Assembly (NCBI GenBank): GCA_947447315.1
Contig: CANFJD010000051.1
Span: 1-12,788, forward strand
Length of the DNA stretch: 12,788 bases
Direction of reading: 5' to 3'
Source: Fimbriimonadaceae bacterium
GTDB lineage: Bacteria; Armatimonadota; Fimbriimonadia; Fimbriimonadales; Fimbriimonadaceae
Of this stretch, positions 1 to 6,599 are shown piece after piece. The number at the start of each line of letters is the position of its first letter. Position 1 is the stretch's first letter. Position numbers and translations under genes: made by a program. A model generated the notes under the pieces. The model worked only from the letters and a program-made list of their open reading frames with translations. It searched no databases and was not told the DNA's origin.

Positions 1-1
1 C

Positions 2-169
2 AAGAATGACGAAGCGGTAACCGCCTATAAGGTCAATCTGAGCAACGACGTGAAGAATACGGTTTTTGCATACAAGAACTGGAAGGTTGAAGCCAAGATG
101 GTGAACCTGAAGTCGGATGCCAAGGGCCTGGCGGCTCTCGACGGCGCGATCGATAAGCTCATCAAGTAA
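2..169 (+). CDS. C-terminal fragment of an unidentified protein (5' end outside window)
   Basis: An open frame of 55 codons runs from the window edge to a TAA at 167-169. The visible tail is rich in Lys, Asn, Asp and Ala and ends in DGAIDKLIK. It has no cysteine and no obvious membrane segment. The mix of charged and small residues suggests a soluble or secreted protein, but I recognise no family and infer no function. A strong hairpin just downstream (193-221) marks the end of its transcript, which supports the frame as real coding sequence. The start and most of the protein lie to the left of the window. Confidence 0.6.
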   Translation, partial: KNDEAVTAYKVNLSNDVKNTVFAYKNWKVEAKMVNLKSDAKGLAALDGAIDKLIK

Positions 170-192
170 TTCTGCCGAACTGGTAGAAATCC

Positions 193-221
193 CGGCCCTC
201 GCGAATGTTTCGCGGGGGCCG
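193..221 (+). terminator. Intrinsic-type terminator hairpin after the first partial gene
   Basis: A 13-bp stem with one T-G wobble (193-205 pairs with 209-221) closes a TGT loop, starting 23 bp after the TAA of the first gene. The stem is G+C-rich (CGGCCC/GGGCCG at the base). It is followed by CTTTCATT, which is pyrimidine-rich but not a clean T-run. The position between a stop codon and the next gene's start supports a transcription terminator. Seen directly; termination itself is inferred. Confidence 0.6.
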
Positions 222-234
222 CTTTCATTCCAGA

Positions 235-240
235 TAAACT
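235..240 (+). promoter_or_regulatory. Putative -10 box (TAAACT) of the dipeptidase gene
   Basis: TAAACT lies exactly 7 nt upstream of the ATG at 248. That puts the expected transcription start on or next to the start codon, the usual geometry of a leaderless mRNA. No Shine-Dalgarno sequence is visible in the same interval and no good -35 can be placed at the normal distance. The same hexamer occurs 6 nt upstream of the pyroglutamyl-peptidase start. Inference from position and motif only. Confidence 0.35.
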
Positions 241-247
241 GCGGCAC

Positions 248-1636
248 ATGGATTCCAACGTGCAATTGCTCCGCGACTGGTTAACGGCCCACGAAGACGA
301 ACTGGTGGAAACTACCCGGGAAATTTTGCGGATTCCTAGCATCGAGGGTGAACCGGAGCCGAATGCACCTTACGGCGCGGAAAATCGACGAGCGCTGGAC
401 TACGCGCTGAAACTAGCGGCGGATGCCGGCATGGAAACGGTGGATTTGGAAGGCCATTTGGCTTATGCCACCTTTGGTTCGGGCGAGAAGCTCATCATGT
501 CTCTGGGGCACATTGACGTGGTGCCGGTCGGGCCAGGTTGGAAGCACGAGCCATTTGGGGCTGAGTTGGAAAACGGTTACATTTACGCCCGCGGATCTAC
601 CGACGACAAAGGACCAACCATCGCTTCTTTCTTCGCCATGAGGGCGATTAAAGAGGCACTCCCCGACCTCGGCGTACGATTCCGTCAGGCGTTCGGTTGT
701 AACGAAGAGAGCGGTTTTGGATGCGTGGAGCGGTACGTGCAGACCGAGGAAGCGCCGACATTTGGCGTGGCTCCCGATAGTGGCTGGCCCCTTTATCACG
801 CGGAGAAAGGTATTTGCGACTTGGTGATCGACGTCAAGATTCCCGCGTCGGATTTTCAGTTGATTGACGCCCATGGCGGTCAGCGACCGAATATCGTGAT
901 CGATTCATTCTCGGCAACCATTCGAGTTGGTGATTCGGTGCGGGGCGGGGTTGAGAGCAAGTTAGCCGATGCATGGGATCGCAACGTCACTACGGTTTGG
1001 GAAGGTGATCAGCTACATATCACGTCGATTGGAAAGGCCGCCCACGGTGCGACCCCGATTGACGGCGACAGTGCCGCGATTCGCGGATTTAGGTTTATTC
1101 GTGATTTGGCGCCACTGAACGATCAGGAGTTTTATTCCACGGTGTTCCATATGGGACATATCGGCGGAGCGGGATTGGGGATCGCCGGAGCCGACGTTCC
1201 GAGCAAGGATTTGACAACCAATTTGGGCGTCATCACGTTTGCGGATGGAGTTTTGACTCAGCTATTCAATATTCGCTATCCGGTCACGTTTAAGGGGACT
1301 GATCTTCACGCAGCGGCGCAAGAAAAGCTTGGCGCGCAGTTTACGGTGCGGATTGAACGGGATTCTGCTCCGTTGTATTTCCCCCTCGATCACCCGCTTG
1401 TGCAGACGGTCATCGACGTTTATGCCGAGGAGACCGGCGAACGTAAGGCACCGGGCACGATGGGTGGCGGCACGTATGCGCGCGCAATCCCTAACTCGGT
1501 GAGCATCGGAACCGGCTGGCTCGGGGATGGCAACGCGCACGAGACGGATGAGCGAGTCGCGGTTGCATCGCTGGTGAAGATGGCGCGCATTTACGCCCAT
1601 ATCTTCTATCGACTCGCTATGGTGGCCAAGGGCTAA
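248..1636 (+). CDS. pepV: M20 family dipeptidase, PepV-like (zinc metallopeptidase)
   Basis: Cytosolic di-zinc aminopeptidase-type enzyme of the M20A/PepV family, which releases amino acids from dipeptides and some tripeptides. The 462-residue length is normal for the family. Visible active-site elements are GHIDVVP at 87-93 (zinc ligand H88, D90), ARGSTDDKGP at 114-123 (bridging Asp), NEESGFG at 152-158 (catalytic E153 and ligand E154), PDSGW at 176-180 (D177), lid-domain GKAAHG at 262-267 (H266) and C-terminal GNAHETDE (H431). All expected metal and catalytic residues are therefore present. The ATG at 248 follows a TAAACT box by 7 nt and has no Shine-Dalgarno sequence. The acetyltransferase gene starts 11 bp after the stop, so the two probably form an operon. 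Family assignment is firm; orthology to PepV itself and substrate range are inferred. Confidence 0.93.
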   Translation: MDSNVQLLRDWLTAHEDELVETTREILRIPSIEGEPEPNAPYGAENRRALDYALKLAADAGMETVDLEGHLAYATFGSGEKLIMSLGHIDVVPVGPGWKHEPFGAELENGYIYARGSTDDKGPTIASFFAMRAIKEALPDLGVRFRQAFGCNEESGFGCVERYVQTEEAPTFGVAPDSGWPLYHAEKGICDLVIDVKIPASDFQLIDAHGGQRPNIVIDSFSATIRVGDSVRGGVESKLADAWDRNVTTVWEGDQLHITSIGKAAHGATPIDGDSAAIRGFRFIRDLAPLNDQEFYSTVFHMGHIGGAGLGIAGADVPSKDLTTNLGVITFADGVLTQLFNIRYPVTFKGTDLHAAAQEKLGAQFTVRIERDSAPLYFPLDHPLVQTVIDVYAEETGERKAPGTMGGGTYARAIPNSVSIGTGWLGDGNAHETDERVAVASLVKMARIYAHIFYRLAMVAKG

Positions 1637-1647
1637 CCCCTTTTGGC

Positions 1648-2403
1648 ATGGAACTGAGACAGGCGGCAAGGGCGTTCGCGGAGGGATTTTCTACTACGCG
1701 ATCGCTTACGCATCCCTACTTGGTCCGGGAGCTCGGGCCGATGCTGGTGATGGAAGACGGCCCCCGTCGCAGTGGCGATCCGAGAAACTCCGAATATGTA
1801 GGGATCGATGCCGAGCCAAACGCGATGGTGGATGCCGCGGAACGCGACGCGGCGGCGATGCAACGGGGACGCAAATTTGCCCTTTGCGCGATCTACTCCG
1901 ATTCAGAGCAAATGACGACGGCGGAGGCGGTTTTTCGGGATCGCGGGTACCGACTCATTATTCGGGAGCCGATGTTTGTTCACGATGGGATTCCGAAGCC
2001 GCTCGCGGCACGAACCACTGTGCGGCGCCTGACCGATCCCGAGGAGTTGCGTCGTTTAGCAAAACAGTGCCGTCGGCGACCGATGGATCCAAAGGATTTG
2101 TCCAACTTAGATCCAAAAATCCGTGCGTTTATCGCGACCAACGGCGAGGAGATTTTGGGGTGGGTGAAAAGCATTCGTTGCGATGACGCAACCACCTGGG
2201 TGAGTGATTTGTTCGTCCGGCCCGAGTACCGGCGGCAGGGATTGGGGACGCAGCTGATGACGACGATGCTGTTTGACGACCGTGAAAGAGGATTTCAAAA
2301 GAGCGTTTTGCTGGCGTCTCACGCGGGAGCCGCGCTGTATCCCGGTCTTGGTTATCGCCAGATAGGAACTCTATTGCTGTATCCCGCCGGGCGGAAATAT
2401 TAG
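1648..2403 (+). CDS. GNAT family N-acetyltransferase
   Basis: Transfers an acetyl group from acetyl-CoA to an amine; the substrate cannot be told from sequence. In this 251-residue protein the clear GNAT domain is C-terminal (about 122-248). It holds the acetyl-CoA pyrophosphate loop RRQGLG at 195-200 after the strand WVSDLFVRPEY, and the late motif LYPGLGYRQIG at 230-240. The N-terminal half (1-115) ends in FRDRGYRLIIREPMFV, which resembles the last strands of a second, degenerate GNAT fold without a recognisable CoA loop. The gene follows the dipeptidase by 11 bp on the same strand and is likely co-transcribed, perhaps linking it to amino acid or peptide metabolism (inference). Its stop codon overlaps the stop of the convergent glycosyltransferase by 3 bp. 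Confidence 0.85.
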   Translation: MELRQAARAFAEGFSTTRSLTHPYLVRELGPMLVMEDGPRRSGDPRNSEYVGIDAEPNAMVDAAERDAAAMQRGRKFALCAIYSDSEQMTTAEAVFRDRGYRLIIREPMFVHDGIPKPLAARTTVRRLTDPEELRRLAKQCRRRPMDPKDLSNLDPKIRAFIATNGEEILGWVKSIRCDDATTWVSDLFVRPEYRRQGLGTQLMTTMLFDDRERGFQKSVLLASHAGAALYPGLGYRQIGTLLLYPAGRKY

Positions 2404-3302
2404 AGAAACTTACGGAAAGTGTGCCGGCCAGCAAACGTAAGGAGGTACCGGGCGTAGGTTTTCCAGCGAAGCGGCTGATAATGCATCGAGGAGCGGTATG
2501 CGGCGCGGGCTTCGACCGTTTTGCCGTTCAGCATTTTCACGGTGCCGAGGGCGGCCCAGTTGAAACCGTGGGCTTCGCCGGTGTCCCTCCCGAAGTTAGC
2601 CATGTTGATTCGTTCTACAAAAAACTCTCTCAGGTGCTCATCGTCCCGCCAGATTTTCTCGAGTTTGTGGCTGGCATTGGCGCCGTGGACCCGGTAGGCG
2701 GTGAGCTCTTCGGGAACAAACCCCAGATCGCTGACTTCGGCTACTCGCCACCACATTTCCCAGTCGCCGCTACCAAAGTAGTGTTCGTTGAACCCGCCCA
2801 GATCCCGCAGGAGGGCGGTGCGCGCGAGGGCAGCGCTCGCGATAATTTTGTTCTCGAAGACTAAGTAAAACAGGCCCGGGCCAGTGGTGAAGGTCGGCCA
2901 CGCAAAGCCGAGGGGATTGCCTTCGGTGCGGTCGCCGGCCCCATTGATGAAATATCCGCCGGTGTGGCACAGGCCTACTGACGGGTGGGTGTCGAGCAGT
3001 TCCACTTGCCGCGCCAGCTTGTCGGGAGCCCACAAATCGTCGTCATTCAAGACGGCCACGTACTCGCCGTTCGCGCGATTCAGGCCAACGTTGAGAGTCC
3101 CGTAAGTGCCGAGATTTACGGGGTTGAAAACGACTTGGATATTGGTCTGCTGGGCCAAATAGTCTCGCGTACCATCCGTCGAACCATCGTCGAGGGCAAT
3201 GATCTCGAAATCGCGGTAGGTTTGGGCACGCACCGAATCGAGCGCCGCCGGGAGATAATCCAGGTGGTTGTAGCAGGTGAGGAGGACGGTGACGCGGGGC
3301 AT
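2400..3302 (-). CDS. Family 2 glycosyltransferase (GT-A fold)
   Basis: Transfers a sugar from a nucleotide-sugar donor to an acceptor; the acceptor is unknown. The 300-residue protein begins with the classical GT2 strand TVLLTCYNHLDYLPAALDS, then LDDGSTDGT at 37-45 (nucleotide-binding Asp pair D38/D39), GEYVAVLNDDDLW at 79-91 (metal-binding DXD region D87-D89) and GSGDWEMWWRVAE at 177-189, the position of the acceptor-site ED/GDWE motif. No membrane helix is visible, so it is cytoplasmic or peripheral. It starts 6 bp after the pyroglutamyl-peptidase stop and is probably translated from the same mRNA, although no functional link is evident. No other surface-polysaccharide gene is in the window. 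The 3' end overlaps the stop of the convergent acetyltransferase gene. Confidence 0.92.
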   Translation of the reverse strand: MPRVTVLLTCYNHLDYLPAALDSVRAQTYRDFEIIALDDGSTDGTRDYLAQQTNIQVVFNPVNLGTYGTLNVGLNRANGEYVAVLNDDDLWAPDKLARQVELLDTHPSVGLCHTGGYFINGAGDRTEGNPLGFAWPTFTTGPGLFYLVFENKIIASAALARTALLRDLGGFNEHYFGSGDWEMWWRVAEVSDLGFVPEELTAYRVHGANASHKLEKIWRDDEHLREFFVERINMANFGRDTGEAHGFNWAALGTVKMLNGKTVEARAAYRSSMHYQPLRWKTYARYLLTFAGRHTFRKFL

Positions 3303-3308
3303 TTTCGG

Positions 3309-3830
3309 CTAGAGCGAACCAATTATGGTCTGTAGGCGAGACAATTGCGTTGGTCGGTCCAGGTGGTCGTCACCCGGGACGTGGAGAAATCCGGTGCGAA
3401 TGGATGGCAGCCACTGCAGGGCACGATAGAAGCTGTAGTTGCAGAGGTAGGTGCCCGGGTGAAGGCTGAATGAAGTGACGCCAGTGGCGTCCCAATCGGC
3501 CACCTGATCGGCGGTCCAGAGAGTGGCAGGCAGGCGATCGGGACCCTCGGGGTCGATGAAGCCCGGGCGTTTGACGCCGTCAACGTCAGGATTCGGACCG
3601 ATGATGTTCCAAGCGAAGAGTTCGGGCGTCAGGTCGGTGCGGGACGCAGCCACCCCCATTAGCAGGAGGGCATCGTAGTCGGTCGTCGGGAAGGTTTGTA
3701 GGAACTGGTCCACTGCGGACCAAGAGACGGGGAGGATTGCGTGGGGAAGTCCCGATTGCTCAGCCAGCCACCCACTCGGGTTATCGGCAACATTGCCAAA
3801 GGGCCCAAACCCCGTCACAAAAAGCCGCAT
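3309..3830 (-). CDS. pcp: Pyroglutamyl-peptidase I (peptidase family C15)
   Basis: Cytosolic cysteine peptidase that removes N-terminal pyroglutamate from peptides. The start MRLFVTGFGPFGNVADNPS is the family's hallmark N-terminus. The catalytic triad can be assigned as E70 (in LTPELFAWN), C130 (in HPGTYLCNYSFYRAL) and H150 (in GFLHVPGDDH). At 173 residues it is clearly shorter than the usual 200-215. The central segment and the end after FLHVP are compact, but all active-site blocks remain, so it is probably functional. The ATG at 3828-3830 lies 6 nt after a TAAACT box in the divergent spacer. The GT2 gene follows after 6 bp. Confidence 0.9.
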   Translation of the reverse strand: MRLFVTGFGPFGNVADNPSGWLAEQSGLPHAILPVSWSAVDQFLQTFPTTDYDALLLMGVAASRTDLTPELFAWNIIGPNPDVDGVKRPGFIDPEGPDRLPATLWTADQVADWDATGVTSFSLHPGTYLCNYSFYRALQWLPSIRTGFLHVPGDDHLDRPTQLSRLQTIIGSL

Positions 3831-3872
3831 GGATCGAGTTTACATGGCATTCGATCTGGCTAGACTATTTGC
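3831..3872. promoter_or_regulatory. Divergent promoter region with overlapping elements
   Basis: This 42-bp spacer separates the divergent pyroglutamyl-peptidase (-) and Old Yellow Enzyme (+) genes. On + there is TTTACA at 3839-3844 (5/6 to the -35 consensus), a 16-nt spacer and TAGACT at 3861-3866, 6 nt before the ATG. On - there is TAAACT (plus positions 3837-3842), also 6 nt before its ATG. The - strand -10 and the + strand -35 share four bases, so the two promoters probably cannot be occupied together. Neither gene has room for a normal ribosome-binding leader. The motifs are seen directly; promoter function and leaderless initiation are inferred. Confidence 0.5.
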
Positions 3873-4922
3873 ATGATCTCTCTCTTTGAGCCCCTGACTC
3901 TTCATGGAGTCACGTTACGGAACCGAATTGGCGTTTCGCCGATGTGCATGTATGCGTGCGAGCCGGATGGCGTGCCTACGGATTGGCATATGGTCCACCT
4001 GGGTGCGCGCGCAGCGGGAGGGGCGGGATTGGTAGTGGCGGAGGCATCAGCGGTGGCGCCCGTCGGTCGCATCACCGGGAACGACGCCGGGATTTGGAGC
4101 AATGAGCAGGCGGCGGCATGGAAGGATATCGTTGCATTCGGCGTCTCGCAAGGTGCGGTCATGGGAATCCAATTGGCCCATGCGGGGCGGAAAGCGGGAA
4201 CGATGCGTCCTTACTTCAAGGACACAGCGCACTCGGGAGGGTGGTCGAATATCGGACCCGTGGCCGAGCCATTTAAGCCGGGCATGACGACGCCGGCGGC
4301 GATGACGCTGGATGACATCGCCGAGGTGAAGCAACAGTTTGTGGATGCGGCGCGACTTTCGGAGGCGGCCGGATTCAAGTTCGTCGAAATTCACGGCGCG
4401 CACGGATACCTCTTGCACCAGTTCTATTCGCCACTGTCGAACACTAGGACGGATGAGTACGGCGGAAGTTTCGAGGGCAGAACGCGGCTTTTGGTAGAAA
4501 TCGCCGAGGAGCTTCGGCCCATCGTTTCCGGCATCCTGGCGGTGCGAATCAGCGCTTCGGACTGGGTTGACGGCGGGTGGACGATTGAGGATTCGGTGCG
4601 GTTGGCGCGAGTGCTGAAAATCGTGGGAGTGGACCTGGTGGATTGCAGCAGTGGCGGGGCGACTCCCGACGCCCAGATTCCTTACGGACCGAGTTATCAA
4701 GTTGCTTTCGCGGCCGCGGTGCGCAAACAGGCAAACATTGCCACGGCGGCAGTCGGAGCCATTACGGAATTCGGTCAGGCAAACGCGATCCTGGCGAATA
4801 GGGAAGCAGACCTGGTTTTGATCGGTCGGCAGTATCTGAAGAATCCGCATTGGGCACTGGATGCAGCCCGCGCGCTGGGCGCAGAGGTTCCTCTGCCGGG
4901 GCCCTATTCGTACCTCGGCTAA
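3873..4922 (+). CDS. Old Yellow Enzyme family NAD(P)H:flavin oxidoreductase (XenA/YqjM-like ene-reductase)
   Basis: FMN-dependent TIM-barrel reductase that uses NAD(P)H to reduce activated C=C bonds of enones, quinone-like compounds and nitro-compounds. The 349-residue length is typical. Subgroup features of XenA/YqjM are visible: SPMCMY at 22-27 with the redox-tuning C25 and Y27, LAHAGRKAG at 101-109, the substrate-binding pair EIHGAHGYLLHQFYSP (H174 and H177), and TRTDEYGGSFEGR at 191-203. The C-terminal phosphate-binding region is ADLVLIGRQYLKNPHWA. It starts at the end of a compact divergent spacer and looks leaderless. A second flavoenzyme follows 37 bp downstream, suggesting a shared role against reactive electrophiles (inference). 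The physiological substrate is unknown. Confidence 0.93.
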   Translation: MISLFEPLTLHGVTLRNRIGVSPMCMYACEPDGVPTDWHMVHLGARAAGGAGLVVAEASAVAPVGRITGNDAGIWSNEQAAAWKDIVAFGVSQGAVMGIQLAHAGRKAGTMRPYFKDTAHSGGWSNIGPVAEPFKPGMTTPAAMTLDDIAEVKQQFVDAARLSEAAGFKFVEIHGAHGYLLHQFYSPLSNTRTDEYGGSFEGRTRLLVEIAEELRPIVSGILAVRISASDWVDGGWTIEDSVRLARVLKIVGVDLVDCSSGGATPDAQIPYGPSYQVAFAAAVRKQANIATAAVGAITEFGQANAILANREADLVLIGRQYLKNPHWALDAARALGAEVPLPGPYSYLG

Positions 4923-4959
4923 GTGATAGGTGGAGGACTCGCGGTAGAGTTTTGACGAG

Positions 4960-5592
4960 ATGAACGTATTGATCGTGTTGGCGCATCCGGAAGGCCGGAG
5001 CTTTAATTCCGCAATGGCGCGGGTGGCCGAGGAAACGCTGTCGGAATTGGGGCATCACGTAGTGACCACAGATCTCTACGCCATGGAGTTTGAGGCATCG
5101 AGCGATCGCCGAAACTTTGTGGGAGCCGACAATTCCGACCGGTATTTTCAGCAGCGAGAGGAGCTTTTTGCGGCGGAGAATCAAGGTTTTGTGGCTACGC
5201 TGAACCGCGAAATGGATCGGATCAAAGCCGCCGATCTCATCATTTGGCAGTTTCCGCTTTGGTGGTTTGGTTTACCGGCGGTGCTGAAGGGGTACGTAGA
5301 TCGCGTATTTGCCTACGGAGTGTTCTATGGTGGCGGCAAGGTCTACGAAACCGGCGTTTTGCAAGGGAAGCGGGGTCTGATTTCGATGACGACCGGCGGT
5401 CCGCGGCGGGAAGACCCGACGGATGATCCGGTGGCGGAAGCCCTTGCTCCAATACGGCGGATTCAGCGATTCGTCGGATTGGAATCGATGGAACCCTACG
5501 TAACCTACAGCGTCTCGCGCCAGAGTGAAGAAGAAGGGGCGGCAAAACTTGAGGAGTTTGCCGCCTACCTTCGGTCCACCTTTCCCGGATAA
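4960..5592 (+). CDS. NAD(P)H dehydrogenase (quinone), NQO/MdaB/KefF-type flavodoxin-like fold
   Basis: Flavin-binding reductase that carries out two-electron reduction of quinones and related electrophiles, avoiding semiquinone radicals. This 210-residue protein has the Flavodoxin_2 pattern: MNVLIVLAHPEGRSFNSAMA (1-20, flavin phosphate loop), a YAMEF segment at 40-44, the family hallmark IIWQFPLWWFGLPAVLKGYV at about 94-113 with the WW pair lining the flavin, and ISMTTGGPRREDP at 141-153. The ATG at 4960 is preceded by TAGAGT at 4945-4950, so it may have its own near-leaderless promoter as well as read-through from the ene-reductase gene. It ends 2 bp from the convergent htpX stop. Substrate specificity and any partner (for example a Kef-type channel) cannot be inferred; none is nearby. 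Confidence 0.9.
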   Translation: MNVLIVLAHPEGRSFNSAMARVAEETLSELGHHVVTTDLYAMEFEASSDRRNFVGADNSDRYFQQREELFAAENQGFVATLNREMDRIKAADLIIWQFPLWWFGLPAVLKGYVDRVFAYGVFYGGGKVYETGVLQGKRGLISMTTGGPRREDPTDDPVAEALAPIRRIQRFVGLESMEPYVTYSVSRQSEEEGAAKLEEFAAYLRSTFPG

Positions 5593-5594
5593 CC

Positions 5595-6416
5595 CTACAG
5601 GGTGCTGAGAGCCTTCACCCGATCTTCGATGGGCGGGTGAGTTTGGAACAGCTTCATCAGGCCGCCCCCGGCGAAGGGAGAGGCAATGTACATGTGGGCG
5701 GTGCTGGGCTCGGCGGTCGGGCTTACGATTCGCTGCGTGCCCGATTCCAGGTGACGGAGCGCACTCATCATTGGCTTTGGCGTTCCCATGAGTTCCGCGG
5801 CCATGCGGTCGGCAGCGAACTCGCGGGTACGGCTAATAGCAAGTTGAATGAACGTGGCCGATATAGGAGCCACGATCATGAAGGCCAGGTCCACCATGGG
5901 GTTGCGCTCCTCATTATCGCCGCGAGGAATGAGCCATGCAATGTTAGCAAGAAAGCTAATGAACGTGGCCATGGCGGCGGCAATGGTCATGGTGAGAGTG
6001 TCCCGATTCTTGATGTGGGCCAGCTCGTGGGCCAAAACTGCGATCACTTCGTCGCGAGGCATCAGGCTGATGAGCCCTTCGTTGAAACAGACCACCGCAT
6101 TCTTGGGATCTCGACCCGCCGCGAAGGCATTAGGCTGAGGATCGGGTGAAATGTAGATGGGAGGAGTCGGGATGCCAGCCTTGTGGCTTAGCTGGGCGCA
6201 GGCGTCTTCCAGCCAAGGCAGGGCGCCGGGACGCAACGGTTCCGCTCGGGCAAACTTGAGCGCCATTTTCGCGCCGCTAAAATAGCCGAGCGCCTGGAAT
6301 CCGAAGGCAGCGACCAGGCCGATGATCGCACCCTGGAATCCGAAAAAGTATCCGCCGATGGCTACGGCGAGAGCGCCGATGGTGGCGAGCAACATGCCCG
6401 TCCTCAAAGCATTCAT
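5595..6416 (-). CDS. htpX: HtpX-like membrane-bound zinc metalloprotease (M48B)
   Basis: Inner-membrane protease that degrades misfolded or damaged membrane proteins, acting with FtsH in well-studied bacteria. The 273-residue protein has two N-terminal hydrophobic helices (about 8-28 and 30-48) and the zinc site HELAH at 130-134 within VIAVLAHELAHIKNRDT. Two more helices lie at about 141-163 and 176-196, followed by SRTREFAADRMA (195-206, third zinc ligand E199) and the family's end motif FQTHPPIEDRVKAL (257-270). SPDPQPNAFAAGRDPKN at 90-106 is also characteristic. All catalytic elements are present. It lies 73 bp downstream of tRNA-Leu on the same strand, with a possible GATAAC -10 box about 20 nt before the ATG. 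Confidence 0.93.
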   Translation of the reverse strand: MNALRTGMLLATIGALAVAIGGYFFGFQGAIIGLVAAFGFQALGYFSGAKMALKFARAEPLRPGALPWLEDACAQLSHKAGIPTPPIYISPDPQPNAFAAGRDPKNAVVCFNEGLISLMPRDEVIAVLAHELAHIKNRDTLTMTIAAAMATFISFLANIAWLIPRGDNEERNPMVDLAFMIVAPISATFIQLAISRTREFAADRMAAELMGTPKPMMSALRHLESGTQRIVSPTAEPSTAHMYIASPFAGGGLMKLFQTHPPIEDRVKALSTL

Positions 6417-6489
6417 GACTACAGAAACGCGAAAAAGTTATCGTGCGTTCCGAGCTGGGGCTTTTGGAGCGGTTAAAAAGGAGCTGGGG

Positions 6490-6573
6490 TGCCCGGGGGG
6501 GGACTCGAACCCCCACGCTTTTTTGAAGCAAGGGATTTTAAGTCCCCTGTGTCTACCATTTCACCACCCGGGC
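6490..6573 (-). tRNA. trnL(uaa): tRNA-Leu(UAA)
   Basis: The minus strand folds into a complete class II tRNA of 84 nt. The acceptor stem is GCCCGGG/CCCGGGC (7 bp). The D arm has a 3-bp GTG/CAC stem. The anticodon stem GGGGA/TCCCT carries loop CTTAAAA with anticodon TAA (plus strand 6538-6540). A long variable arm GCTT/AAGC has an A-rich loop, and the T arm is GGGGG/CCCCC with loop TTCGAGT. The long variable arm, A73 and UAA anticodon identify leucine. The 3' CCA is not encoded, since the next bases are CCCC, so it must be added enzymatically. No insertion or direct repeat marks it as an integration site. Confidence 0.95.
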
Positions 6574-6599
6574 GGAACGTTTAGGGTACCTAGAACACT

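Noticed and set aside
413..874. Antisense open frame inside the dipeptidase gene
   Set aside because: The dipeptidase is unambiguous with all zinc ligands present; the antisense protein has no recognisable features.
4047..4850. Long antisense open frame (267 codons) opposite the ene-reductase gene
   Set aside because: The opposite strand encodes a full, motif-complete Old Yellow Enzyme. The antisense product is Arg/His-rich with no family features and is typical of a codon-bias shadow.
6471..6480. T-run (minus strand) after tRNA-Leu as a terminator
   Set aside because: The run CTTTTTAACC is not preceded by a convincing hairpin apart from the tRNA itself, so I do not call it.
6452..6489. Nine-base direct repeat GAGCTGGGG at 6452-6460 and 6481-6489 beside the tRNA 3' end, as a possible integration scar
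   Set aside because: The repeat is too short, does not match the tRNA 3' end, and encloses no integrase or foreign gene.
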